A DNA stretch of 64,000 nucleotides from Sphingobacterium sp. UGAL515B_05 (lineage in GTDB: Bacteria; Bacteroidota; Bacteroidia; Sphingobacteriales; Sphingobacteriaceae). Shown piece after piece: positions 52,208 through 62,386 of the stretch; position 1 is the first letter of the stretch, and each line of letters opens with the position of its first letter. Both the position numbers and the translations under genes were made by a program. Under the pieces are notes generated by a model, which worked only from the letters and a program-made list of their open reading frames with translations, made no database searches and had not been told where the DNA came from. Where the stretch lies: NCBI RefSeq assembly GCF_033097525.1, contig NZ_CP109907.1, positions 3,968,001 to 4,032,000 on the forward strand, read 5' to 3'.

Positions 52208-53671
52208 ATGATCAAATTCTTTTCCATCCGGCCTTTTTGGGCACTCTCTCTAATTTCTCTGTCAGTATCACCCCTCTGTGTAAAACAGGTTTGTGCGCAA
52301 GAATTGCACAACCAAAGATCAGTACATGATCAACATAAAAGCCAACAAAATCTTTTACGAGCAATTCAGTTAATTGATCGATCAATGGAAGTCTATTTTT
52401 CCGGTGACGATTTCAAAATGCATCGTTTTTATAATCCATTTACGCAGGCTAGATCGGAAGAAAAAGCGAGTGTATGGATGTACTCTGCGTCCATAGAAGC
52501 TGTAAACGCTGTGTTGAGCGGCTTGAAAAAGCAACAAAAGGCGGGTAATAACGAGTTTTACGGAAAGTATTACTCCCGCTATGTGGATTTATTGGCCAAG
52601 CTTCATGCAAATGCAGCTTATTATTTAGGGACATTTACGCTAACATCTTTTACACAACATAAAGAATGGACGGTGTATGCTGTCGATCGCGTCCGAGAAA
52701 AAGGAAAAGCAAATGTAACTGGAGTACTGAATGTCTATGATGATCAGATGTGGCTGGTCCGGGAATTCTTGGAAGCTTATCACTTGACTGGGCAAGAACG
52801 CTATTTGCAAGAAGCTGAATACCTTACTGCTTATGTGCTTGATGGTTGGGATTGTACTTTGGATGAGAAAGGGAATGAGCATGGTGGAATCCCATGGGGG
52901 CCAGGATATGTAACTAAGCATGCCTGTAGTAATGCACCGATTATTAGTCCGCTTGTTACGTTGTATGAAATCTATAAAAAGAAAGGCGATCAAATCGTCG
53001 CGCATTCCATTGATCCAAAAGATAAATTAACTCGTATTTCTAAAAAAGAGAGGAAGAGCGATTTTTACCTTCGTTATGCTAAAAGGATTTATGACTGGCA
53101 AAAGGCATATCTTCTTAACGAAAAGGGTGTTTATGCGGATATGATGGGGGATTGTTTCCCAGATTGTTCGATAGCTTATGAAACGGTCAACGGTGTACAA
53201 TACCGAAAAAATACCGAGCTCAGAAAAGCAGTTGGAACAGCATTTTCCTATAACAGTGGAACGATGATTTCCGGAGCAGCCGACTTATATCGTGTGACGA
53301 AAGCAAAAAGCTATTTAGAAGATGGCAAGAAACTAGCCGATGCGACTTTTACTTATTTTGGAAAGTTAGGGCAGCAGATTCCTGAGCACTATACCTATGC
53401 GACAGATGGTTTTAATAATTGGTTTAACGGCGTATTATTAAGAGGATATACTGCTATATATCCGAATTATAGCAAAGCTGGAGTCTATGCAAAATCTTTT
53501 CAGGATAACTTGGATTATGGCTATACCCACTTCTTGAAAGATGGATTTCTGCCGAATGACTTGCTTGGAGGCTGGGCAGCTGATAAGAGTAAGAATGATT
53601 TGGAAGGAATGTTCATGTTTACATATGCAGCACAATTTGCAACATTAGCGCAAATTGAATCAACAAAATAG
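52208..53671 (+). CDS. Secreted GH76 family glycoside hydrolase (alpha-1,6-mannanase-like)
   Basis: 487 residues with a signal peptide ending KQVCAQ. The (alpha/alpha)6 GH76 pattern is present: RFYNPFTQARSEEKASVWMY, the catalytic adjacent aspartates in NVYDDQMWLVREFLEAYHLT near residue 180, WGPGYVTKHACSNAPIISPL and FSYNSGTMISGAADLYRVTK. The known GH76 role is endo-cleavage of alpha-1,6-mannan backbones such as yeast mannan. It faces the propeller two-component system and probably belongs with the SusC/SusD pair to the right, suggesting a mannan-type substrate. Confidence 0.9.
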   Translation: MIKFFSIRPFWALSLISLSVSPLCVKQVCAQELHNQRSVHDQHKSQQNLLRAIQLIDRSMEVYFSGDDFKMHRFYNPFTQARSEEKASVWMYSASIEAVNAVLSGLKKQQKAGNNEFYGKYYSRYVDLLAKLHANAAYYLGTFTLTSFTQHKEWTVYAVDRVREKGKANVTGVLNVYDDQMWLVREFLEAYHLTGQERYLQEAEYLTAYVLDGWDCTLDEKGNEHGGIPWGPGYVTKHACSNAPIISPLVTLYEIYKKKGDQIVAHSIDPKDKLTRISKKERKSDFYLRYAKRIYDWQKAYLLNEKGVYADMMGDCFPDCSIAYETVNGVQYRKNTELRKAVGTAFSYNSGTMISGAADLYRVTKAKSYLEDGKKLADATFTYFGKLGQQIPEHYTYATDGFNNWFNGVLLRGYTAIYPNYSKAGVYAKSFQDNLDYGYTHFLKDGFLPNDLLGGWAADKSKNDLEGMFMFTYAAQFATLAQIESTK

Positions 53672-53700
53672 GTGTGCGCCCTAGACGGACACCTATTTTT
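53667..53700. terminator. Terminator after the GH76 gene
   Basis: AATAGGTGT (53667-53675) and ACACCTATT (53689-53697) with a 13-base loop and following T run. The left arm includes the stop codon of the GH76 gene. Confidence 0.85.
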
Positions 53701-53724
53701 ATTCGGATATGACTATTTGCTCGG

Positions 53725-54504
53725 TCAAGATTTAGATAAAGCAGTTTGAGCGTCCTGAAATTCGGTAGGGCTCTGTCCAAACTGCTTTTGAAAATTACGT
53801 GAGAAATGAGTAGCAGAACTGTAGCCCAATAGATTAGAAATTTCGTAAACTTTATGCTGCTTTTGAATGAGGAGCTCAGCGGCTTTTCGAAGTCGCGTTA
53901 AATTAATCAGTTCATTGGGTGATAGGCTGGATACCACATTGATTTTGCGATAGAGTGTAGGTCTGCTCATACAGAGAATATCGGCCATTTTATCGACATT
54001 GAACTGTGGATCATCGAGATGTTGCATGATGATTTCTTCAATCTTCAGCAAGAACTCTTGTTCACTTTGATTTTGCCCGATATGTTGAATTTGTGACATC
54101 GGATTTTTAATAAAAAATTCCTTGACCTTAACTCTATTCTTTAATAAACTGGCTATTTGTGCTCTTAAAAAAGCGGGCGAAAAAGGTTTTTCAATGTAAG
54201 CGTCAGCACCAAATTCTAAACCCTGAATTTTTGATTCAATACTATTTTTTGCCGTCAAAAGTATAACTGGAATATGTGCATAGGCGATATCTTCCTTAAT
54301 TTTTTGACAGAGCTCAAAACCATCCATTTCTGGCATCATTACATCACTGACGATCAGGTCGAAATATTCAGAGGCTAATAAATCTAGGGCTTCTCTTCCA
54401 TTAGAGCTCGTCGTTATCTGATAATCCTCATTGAGATCATCCGCAATAAATTCAAGCAGTTCGGTATGATCATCTACTAATAATAAATTGGATTTGGCAT
54501 TCAT
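53725..54504 (-). CDS. Response regulator with AraC-type DNA-binding domain
   Basis: 259 residues. Receiver: LLVDDHTELLEF, phospho-acceptor Asp54 in LIVSDVMMPEMDGF, Lys in YIEKPF. The C-terminal AraC domain from about 160 contains NVDKMADILCMSRPTLYRKI and LLGYSSATHFSRNFQKQFGQ. It is the output half of a hybrid-type system split into two genes; the start lies 2 bp after the kinase stop. It should activate the nearby GH76, epimerase and SusC/SusD genes. Confidence 0.95.
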   Translation of the reverse strand: MNAKSNLLLVDDHTELLEFIADDLNEDYQITTSSNGREALDLLASEYFDLIVSDVMMPEMDGFELCQKIKEDIAYAHIPVILLTAKNSIESKIQGLEFGADAYIEKPFSPAFLRAQIASLLKNRVKVKEFFIKNPMSQIQHIGQNQSEQEFLLKIEEIIMQHLDDPQFNVDKMADILCMSRPTLYRKINVVSSLSPNELINLTRLRKAAELLIQKQHKVYEISNLLGYSSATHFSRNFQKQFGQSPTEFQDAQTALSKS

Positions 54505-54506
54505 AA

Positions 54507-57500
54507 TTATGGGTTTGTATTGTGATTCAAAGGTAACGTCAAGCTAAATACGTTCAATTGGAGGTCGTTTGTACTATATAACAAGGTACCTTGGTGTTTT
54601 AAGGTTAGGGATCTTGTCAATGCCAAGCCTAGACCACTTCCGGGAACATTCTTATTTTGCTTTAAACGATTGAATGGTTCAAAAATTCTTTCCCTTTCTT
54701 CTGAAGGAATTAAAGCTCCGTCGTTTTTCACGGTCAATATAAAGATATTTTTCTGTTTATCCATATTCAAATTCACTTCAATATAGGATGAGGAATATTT
54801 AAGGGCATTATTCAATAAGTTGTAACAAATCTTGTCGAAAGCGTCGATATCGACCTGACCTATGATATTTGGCATAATGTGCGAGACCATCTGCTTTCCC
54901 TGCGCCTGGAGTGTGACCGTAAAATTGCTGATGATTTCCTGAACCGTTTGGCTTATGTTTTCTGACTCAAAGTGCAATTTGAATCCTTCCGTCTCGACCT
55001 TTCTAAAATCCAGTAACTGATTGCTAAGTGCAATCAACTTCTCCGTATTGTTCTGCATGGTCAATAACAGCTTGTCTGTTACAGGATTGGGATCTACCTT
55101 ATCCATAAGTTTCTCTAAGGGGGCCTTGATCAATGTCAACGGTGTGCGTATTTCATGGGCAACATCGGTGTAAAAATTGATTTTTGAACGGTAGAGTTCT
55201 TGCTCACGTAGATTTTGTACAGTTAGAAGGTGTTGTCGATTGCGTTGCTTGATCTTTTCATTGAAATGATGAATAATAAATATAATAAGTCCAGAAAGTA
55301 TCAATGCATAACAAACAAAGGCTGGTATACTTGCCCAAATGGGAGGGAGAATCGTGATTTTAAGACTAGCAAAGGTGGGTATTGTGTTACCATTTGGATC
55401 TTCTGCTTTTACAGTAAAAATATAATTACCAGGAGCTAACTTAGTGAAATAAGCACGTTGATTACTTGTGATGTCTATCCAATTGTCGTCAAGACCGTCC
55501 ATTTTATAACTATAATGGATAGAGTGGGGGGCTTGGTAGTGCAATGCTGCGAAATCAAGACTGAAGGATGATTCGTCGTGTTTTAGTTTAATATTCTTAG
55601 TAAATAAGATTGATTTAGATAGAATATTTGGATCGGTATATTGATTGATCGCTCTATTGTTGATGTAAAAATTAGTGATATAAATGGGTATTTGATTCTT
55701 GTAGTTGATTTGGTTTAGCTTTGCGGGGTTGAAACGTATAAGGCCATTGATGGTACCGAAATAGAAGTTTCCGTTGTCGTCGTCAAAAGATGAATTGTAA
55801 TTGAATTGAATCGTCGGTAGACCTGACTCCAGGTTAAAGATCCTTTTTTTACCATTAGGAAGATGATAACGCACAAGCCCTTTAGAGGTACTCACCCACA
55901 GGTTCTGTTGTTTGTCTTCTAAAAATGCGAGCGTTACGTTACTGGGCATTCCTTCTTCCAGACCAATGTTTTCAAAACTGTCCTGCTTTGATTTTTTCTT
56001 AGCCATTCCACCTTCGGTAGCGATCCAAATTTGATTTTTTGAATCCTCAAATAGGCTATTGACCCTATTGTTAGGCAAAGAATTGGGATCGTTCTGGCTA
56101 TGGGTAAAATGCTTGAAATACTTTGTTTTAGGATGATAACAAAATAGCCCATCGCGCCATGTACCTACCCAGATATTTCCCTCTTTATCTTCCAAAATAG
56201 ACGTGTAAAACATGTATTCAGGGACATTATCAATTAGATGGAAAGATTTTTTTTCGAGATCAAAGCGGTATAATCCACGCGTTGAGGCCGCGAGAATTTC
56301 TCCTTTTCGAGTTTTATAGAGATAAAAGAGAAAATTACTTTGGAGATCGGACGATGTGGCACTGTTGCGATCGATATGATAGATTACTTTTTGAAGCTTT
56401 GGTGAAAAAATATCCAGACCATTGACGAAGGTACCGATCAATAGTTTATCACCAAGAGGGAGAATACCATGTATATTGTTATTCGCGAGATTCCCCTGTT
56501 TATCGGAGAAATTTTGAATTTTACCCGACTTGATGTCCAGTTTGGATAATCCTCCATTTTCGGTGCCTATCCATATATTGTGATCGATATCTTTTTTTAT
56601 AATGCGCACGACAGATCCTTTTAAACTCCCGGGGCGATCTTGTGGGAGGAATTTTTCGATGATACTATTGTTTTTATGATAATAGTTGATCCCACCAAAG
56701 TAGGTTCCCAGCCAAATACCCTCATCCTTATCCTGCAGGATGTTATAAATGGCATTGTCAGATATGCCCCAAGGGTTTTCTTGTTCTTTCTGAATGTTGA
56801 CGTAACGTCGGCTTGCAATTTGATAAATGAAGAGGCCAGACTCCGTTGCAAACCAATATTCATGATCATTTGGCTGTAAAATATCTCTGACATAGAGAAA
56901 TTGATGCAGTTGATCCGGGCCAAGTATGGACTTGAGGGATTTATCTTGAAAGTGATAGCTATAAACGCCAGTTTTTGAAGTACCAATCAATAAGTCTCCT
57001 TCTCGATTTTCAGTGATTTTTTCAATGCTAAACCAATCCTTCGCCCCATATTTTGCTTGAAAGTCAAGCATGAGTACAGGTTTTCCCGAAGGACCTATTT
57101 GGAAGATTTTTCCTTCAGGAGTTCCGAAAAATACATTCCCATTTTTTGTACAACTGATGGATGTAATATAAAGGTCTGATTTTGTAAATTGTTGAATTGC
57201 ATGACTAACTAAATCATGGCAATAGAGCATTCCATTTGATATAAACCAGATCCTTTTGCGTTGATCGGTAATAATAACGGGGACGTCTGCATTTTCAAAT
57301 TGTTTACTCAGTAATCTAAATTGTTCATCGACGGGGTTGTAACAATAGATTCCCTGATCTGTACCAATCCAAATTCTCTTTCGAAAATCTTCTTTCAATG
57401 AGATGATATTGTTACCACCCAGGCTATTTTTTACAGATTTTGACGCATCAAAATGTTTGAAATTATTACCATCAAAACGATTTAACCCATCTTTTGTACC

Positions 57501-57665
57501 GAACCAAAGAAAACCCTGACTATCTTGCATGCTACAAATGACAGCATTGTTAGACAATCCTTCATTGATTTGATAATGATTGAAATAATAGGGCTGCGCG
57601 TGGAGCAACGAGGGGAGCAACAGAAAAAATAGAAGACGTAAAGGCTTTAGGTTGATCATGATCAT
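54507..57665 (-). CDS. Propeller-type sensor histidine kinase of a utilisation locus
   Basis: 1052 residues with a signal peptide ending LHAQ. About 14 two-component-propeller repeats cover residues 30-640 (GFLWFGTKDGLNRF, GNIWVGTWRDGLFCY, NQIWIATEGGMAKK). A Y_Y_Y domain at about 690-770 (HYSYKMDGLDDNWIDITSNQ), a TM at about 784-806 and HisKA with His in FYTDVAHEIRTPLTLIKAPL follow. HATPase motifs are ICYNLLNNALKYSS and PGSGLGLALTRSLTLKHQG. It has no receiver, unlike typical hybrid HTCS proteins; the regulator is a separate gene. It senses an oligosaccharide in the periplasm. Start MIMINLKP or the second ATG six bases later are both possible. Confidence 0.95.
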   Translation of the reverse strand: MIMINLKPLRLLFFLLLPSLLHAQPYYFNHYQINEGLSNNAVICSMQDSQGFLWFGTKDGLNRFDGNNFKHFDASKSVKNSLGGNNIISLKEDFRKRIWIGTDQGIYCYNPVDEQFRLLSKQFENADVPVIITDQRKRIWFISNGMLYCHDLVSHAIQQFTKSDLYITSISCTKNGNVFFGTPEGKIFQIGPSGKPVLMLDFQAKYGAKDWFSIEKITENREGDLLIGTSKTGVYSYHFQDKSLKSILGPDQLHQFLYVRDILQPNDHEYWFATESGLFIYQIASRRYVNIQKEQENPWGISDNAIYNILQDKDEGIWLGTYFGGINYYHKNNSIIEKFLPQDRPGSLKGSVVRIIKKDIDHNIWIGTENGGLSKLDIKSGKIQNFSDKQGNLANNNIHGILPLGDKLLIGTFVNGLDIFSPKLQKVIYHIDRNSATSSDLQSNFLFYLYKTRKGEILAASTRGLYRFDLEKKSFHLIDNVPEYMFYTSILEDKEGNIWVGTWRDGLFCYHPKTKYFKHFTHSQNDPNSLPNNRVNSLFEDSKNQIWIATEGGMAKKKSKQDSFENIGLEEGMPSNVTLAFLEDKQQNLWVSTSKGLVRYHLPNGKKRIFNLESGLPTIQFNYNSSFDDDNGNFYFGTINGLIRFNPAKLNQINYKNQIPIYITNFYINNRAINQYTDPNILSKSILFTKNIKLKHDESSFSLDFAALHYQAPHSIHYSYKMDGLDDNWIDITSNQRAYFTKLAPGNYIFTVKAEDPNGNTIPTFASLKITILPPIWASIPAFVCYALILSGLIIFIIHHFNEKIKQRNRQHLLTVQNLREQELYRSKINFYTDVAHEIRTPLTLIKAPLEKLMDKVDPNPVTDKLLLTMQNNTEKLIALSNQLLDFRKVETEGFKLHFESENISQTVQEIISNFTVTLQAQGKQMVSHIMPNIIGQVDIDAFDKICYNLLNNALKYSSSYIEVNLNMDKQKNIFILTVKNDGALIPSEERERIFEPFNRLKQNKNVPGSGLGLALTRSLTLKHQGTLLYSTNDLQLNVFSLTLPLNHNTNP

Positions 57666-57832
57666 TTGGTTATTGATACAAAATAGTGCTAAAATGAAAC
57701 AATTTAATCTTAAAATTTCTGAAAAATTTAAGACTTTAGCTTATATATTGTAAGCGTTAAAATTATAAAAAATCTAGAAAAGGACGTACGTTCTATCTAA
57801 ACAAAGATTATAAACCATTTAAAATATTACGA

Positions 57833-58993
57833 ATGAGAGGAAATTTGACCTTGCTTGGTCTTTCTGCAATGCTGGCATTTTGTGTGTCTTGTCAGCAATC
57901 GACGGGTTCTAAAACTTCAAAAGCAGATTCTTTATCGACCTTCATGGATACCGCACAGTTTAGCGGAACTATTGATCAAAAACAGGCTTATCTATATGAA
58001 TTGCGCAATAAAAATGGCGTACAAGCTTATTTTACCAATTTTGGGGCACGTTTAGTGGGATTATGGGTGCCTGACAATAAGGGTGAGTTATGCGATGTTG
58101 TTTTGGGCTTTTCTAAAGCGGCCGATTATAATAATCCCAAAGAACCATTTTTTGGTACTATTGTAGGGCCTTTTGGTAATCGGATCGCCAAAGGAAAATT
58201 TAAATTGGATGATAAAACCTATACATTGGCGGTAAATAACGGTCCTAATACACTGCATGGTGGTTTTAAAGGTGTACATTTTGCCAATTGGACATTAAAA
58301 TCGTCAGATAAATCGTCGCTTACTTTTGCTTACACCTTACCTGATGGACACGAGGGTTTTCCAGGGAACATCCAGATGGAAGTGACTTATACACTTAACG
58401 ATAATAATGAATTGATGATTGCCTATCGTGCTACTTCCGATAAAAAGACGGTGATCAATTTGACCAACCATGCTTACTTTAATTTAAACGGTGAGGGAAG
58501 TGGTACAATTCTGGATCATCAGCTTCAATTGTTTGCGAATGAATACACACCAGTGGATAGTACACTCATACCAACAGGGCAATTGGCACCGGTAAAGGGA
58601 ACAGCTTTTGATTTTACAGGCTTGAAACCAATAGGAAAAGATATTAACGCCAATGATCAGCAACTGAGCTTTGGAAAGGGCTATGATCACAACTTTGTCT
58701 TAAGCAAGGAGAAAGATGGCGAGTGGTACAAAGCAGCCCATGTGATTGGAGATAAATCGGGTATTGTTATGGATATTTTGACCGCAGAACCTGGAATACA
58801 ATTTTATAGCGGTAATTTTATGAACGAACAAGTGCAATTGAAGAATGGGAAAAAAGACTCCTTTCGCACAGCTTTTTGTCTTGAACCGCAGCATTTTCCG
58901 GATGCCCCAAACCAACCTAATTTTCCAACAACTGTCCTAACCCCCGGGCAAGTTTATCAAACGAAATCCCTGTATCGTTTTTCGGTAAAATAA
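57833..58993 (+). CDS. galM: Aldose 1-epimerase (mutarotase) lipoprotein
   Basis: 386 residues with a lipoprotein signal (CVSCQQSTGSK, Cys about 19). Family marks: YFTNFGARLVGLWVPDNKGE, GTIVGPFGNRIAKGKFKLDD, NTLHGGFKGVHFANW with the catalytic His, NLTNHAYFNLNGEGSG with the second His, and AEPGIQFYSGNF with the Glu nearby. It interconverts alpha and beta anomers of sugars released in the periplasm. It starts the right-hand locus in front of SusC/SusD and is divergent from the kinase gene (167 bp). Confidence 0.94.
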   Translation: MRGNLTLLGLSAMLAFCVSCQQSTGSKTSKADSLSTFMDTAQFSGTIDQKQAYLYELRNKNGVQAYFTNFGARLVGLWVPDNKGELCDVVLGFSKAADYNNPKEPFFGTIVGPFGNRIAKGKFKLDDKTYTLAVNNGPNTLHGGFKGVHFANWTLKSSDKSSLTFAYTLPDGHEGFPGNIQMEVTYTLNDNNELMIAYRATSDKKTVINLTNHAYFNLNGEGSGTILDHQLQLFANEYTPVDSTLIPTGQLAPVKGTAFDFTGLKPIGKDINANDQQLSFGKGYDHNFVLSKEKDGEWYKAAHVIGDKSGIVMDILTAEPGIQFYSGNFMNEQVQLKNGKKDSFRTAFCLEPQHFPDAPNQPNFPTTVLTPGQVYQTKSLYRFSVK

Positions 58994-59017
58994 TACATAT
59001 TTAATAATGATTGGTTT

Positions 59018-59056
59018 GAAAGTACACCACTGAAAAGAGGTGTACTTTCTCTTTTT
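59018..59056 (+). terminator. Rho-independent terminator after galM
   Basis: GAAAGTACACC (59018-59028) and GGTGTACTTTC (59039-59049) are perfect 11-base arms with a 10-base loop, followed by TCTTTTT. It separates galM from susC. Confidence 0.92.
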
Positions 59057-59152
59057 AATAGACTTTAAAACGTTTTAGGTCTATTTTATTTATTTGATAC
59101 AAATAGGCAGTTTTTTGAGAAAAAACGAAAGTCCATACGATTGAATATACCT

Positions 59153-59160
59153 TAATTTTG
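59153..59160 (+). promoter_or_regulatory. Promoter -7 element for the right-hand susC
   Basis: TAATTTTG matches TAnnTTTG, 34 bp before the ATG at 59195, downstream of the galM terminator. This fits an independent promoter for the SusC/SusD pair. Confidence 0.55.
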
Positions 59161-59194
59161 GACAAATCAATTATACAAACTAATCAATCTAGGT

Positions 59195-62100
59195 ATGTTT
59201 AAGGGTCTTAAATGTCTGCCAATATCTGCTACATTGCTCTGCTGTGCGAGCAGTTTTATCCCCTTAGCAAAGGGAGCTAATTTAATTCCAGGTTCTTCAG
59301 AGGGGATCGAGTTGCAAAAAGCAATAAAAGGGGTTGTTAAGGATAAGGATGGCAATCCGATTGTAGGAGCGACAGTCGCATTGAAATCCAAGCCCAGTAC
59401 TGCAGTTTCAACAGATGCCAAAGGTAATTTTAACCTGACAGGTGTCAATGTCGGTGAACTTTTGACCGTAAGATCTGTAGGCTACCTTTCCAAAGAAGTG
59501 ATGGCAATCGCTGACTTGGCAATCACTTTGGAAGATGAAAATGCACGTATAGACGAAGTTGTCGTAGTGGGGTATGGTACGCAAAAGAAAGAATCTGTTA
59601 CTGGTGCAATCACCGCAATTTCTTCTCAGGATATTTCCAGATCTGTTGCTACAACAACTTCCGGAGCCTTAGTCGGGAAGATCGCCGGTGTTAACAGCCG
59701 GATGTCGGATGGGCGTCCGGGAGCTCCAACAGGAATCAGTATCCGTAATATGGGGACACCCTTATATGTGATCGACGGTGTTCAAAAGGATGAAGGACAA
59801 TTTAATAATTTAGATTTCAATGATATTGAATCGGTTTCGGTATTAAAGGATGCGTCTGCTGCTATTTATGGTGTACGTGCGGCCAACGGTGTTGTTGTGG
59901 TGACGACAAAGAAGGGGAAGCGGGGCGATAACAATACCTTTAATATCAATTCGTATTATGGCTGGCAGATATGTTTCGTTTTCCCAAGCCAGCCGATGCC
60001 AGTACTTATATCAAAAGCTATATTCAGTCTGATGCTATTCTCGGAACTGAGCATCCACAATTTACGTTGGCAGATCTCGAAAAGTGGCAACAGGGTACAG
60101 AGAAAGGGTATCGTCCCTTTGATTGGTATGATTATATTCTTAAAACCAGCCCACAAACCTATATTTCGGGTAATGTCAGTGGTGGGTCCGAAAAAATCAA
60201 TTATTACCTGAGTGTGGGACATTTAGACCAGCAATCCATCATCCGTAATTACGGCGGCTTCAATCGTACCAATGTGCAGATGAATATTGACGCGAATGTA
60301 TCAAAACGATTAAAGATTGGGGCCAATTTGAATGGTCGGATCGAACAACGTAAACAGCCGGGAGTACCTGGTGCTGACGATACTTGGCAAGCTTTATTTG
60401 CGATATATCGCAACTTGCCCACTGCACGGCCTTTTGCCAACGACAATCCTTTATATCCAACGCAGACATCACCCAATGCGGAAACCAACTTTGCGATGCT
60501 GAATTATGATCTGTCCGGTACATTTCAGGAAAAATGGCGGGTGATGCAGTTAAATTTTAATGCGGAATATAAGATCACAAATGATCTGATCGCTAAGGGA
60601 ACAGTAGGCTATTATCTGGCGAATAAATGGATGGATAATCAGGAGTTTACCTATAAGCTATATGGCTATGATGAGAAGACAGATACTTACCCAGTAACTT
60701 TTAGTATGGATAACCCCTGGCGGGAGAGATCTATTTCGCAGGTTGAAGAAATCTCAACCCAATTTACCTTAAATTATAACAAGCGATTCGGTAAACATGG
60801 AATCAATGCTGTGCTTGCTGCTGAGTCCATAAAAAGAGATAATCCAGATGTGTATGTACACGATCGTCCAGCCTCCAATGCGTTGAGTTTGATCTATTTT
60901 CAGACGATGGACACTTACAATGATACGGGGGTGAATACGCAAGCGAGAGCAGGTTTTGCAGGCAGGGTCAATTATGATTATGATCAGAAATATCTTTTGG
61001 AACTTTCTTCGCGCTATGACGGTTCATGGAAATTCGCGCCAGGCAGCCGATGGGGCTTTTTTCCTTCGGTATCTGCAGGCTGGCGTGTTTCATCTGAGAA
61101 GTTCTGGTCTAAAGGTATGAGAAAAGTATTTGACGATGTGAAGTTAAGGGGATCTTACGGTGTATTGGGCGATGATAATTTGGATGCCTGGGAATATTTC
61201 GCTTTTGGTTATTTAAGTGGATATAATTATTTCCGAAAACCAGTCCGTGATGGCTATCAAAATGTCGTGGGTTCAACAATTGACGGAAAATATGTTATTG
61301 GTTCTCAGGCTCGTGGTCTTCCGGTTAAAACGCTTTCTTGGATTCAGGCCCATATGCTAAATGTTGGTTTGGACTTTAGCACACTAAAAGGTAAATTAAC
61401 AGGTTCGGTAGATATCTTCCGTCGAAAAAGAACAGGGCTGCCCGCCAAGCGAGAAGATGTATTGATACCGAATGAAGTAGGTTTTAGTTTACCTTATGAA
61501 AACCTGAATTCAGATATTCACCAAGGTATCGATGGATCATTGATGTGGCGGAGTAGCGTCAATGGATTTAACTATTTCGTAGGCGGTAATTTCACTTTCG
61601 CCCGGCAAACAGACGGCGAACAATATAAACCACGTTTTGGAAACTCTTTGGATCAGTATCGAAAATCAATCTATGACCGTTATGCCTTTCTCAATTGGGG
61701 ATTACATTCCATTGGACAATTCCAGTCGTGGGAAGAAATTGCAAATTATGATGTAGACAATGACCGTAAAGGTAACTCATCATTACGCCCGGGGGATATT
61801 AAGTATGAAGATATTAATGGCGATAAAGTAATCAATGAGCTGGATGAACGGCCAATTGGATATCGCCAAGGTGGTCTTCCTTATTTCAATTACGGAATTA
61901 ACCTTGGCGGTCAATTCAAGGGATTTGATTTGGCGATGGATTTCACCGGAGCAGCTTTTGCTTCCTTTAATCCGAGTTATGAGGCCGTTTTCCCTTTCCA
62001 TGATGGCGGCAACAATCCGCAATACTATATGGAAAACCAGTGGATGCTGAGCGATATTACGGATCCAAATAGTGCCTTGATCCCAGGAAAGTACCCTACA

Positions 62101-62385
62101 TTAATTAAAGGAAATAGAGATCATAGTAATTATTGGCATAGCGACTTCTGGCTTACCAATGTCAACTATTTGAAATTAAGAAACCTGCAGATCGGATATA
62201 CTTTACCAGAAAAATGGATGAAACCTCGAGGGATTCAGAAATTGAGGATATATACCATGATGCAGAATCTATTTAGCATAGATAATTTGGGTGATATGAA
62301 GATCGATCCAGAAATCACAAGTGATTCGGGCGTTCAGTACCCAACAAATAGAGTTATAAACGTTGGTGTTACTTTAACTTTTTAA
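59195..62385 (+). pseudogene. SusC/RagA TonB-dependent transporter with a frameshift
   Basis: The first frame (59195 on) has signal sequence, carboxypeptidase-regulatory-like domain (IKGVVKDKDGNPIVGATVAL), VVVVGYGTQKKESVTGAI and plug DASAAIYGVRAANGVVVV. No STN domain is present. After NINSYYGWQ at about 59968 the homologous reading continues in another frame (MFRFPKPADASTYIKSYIQS) to the stop at 62385, covering the barrel. Adding one A at about 59969 gives YGWQNMFRFPKPADA, a normal SusC sequence of about 1,064 residues. The unshifted frame stops at 60211. Either one base was lost in the gene or in the sequence. Confidence 0.9.
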
Positions 62386-62386
62386 T

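Noticed and set aside
52132..52329. 65-codon open frame overlapping the start of the GH76 gene
   Set aside because: It overlaps the GH76 signal peptide in another frame and has no coding pattern.
59195..60211. Independent short TonB-receptor protein of 338 residues
   Set aside because: Its last ~80 residues are an out-of-frame reading of the barrel region. The following frame continues the homologous protein directly.
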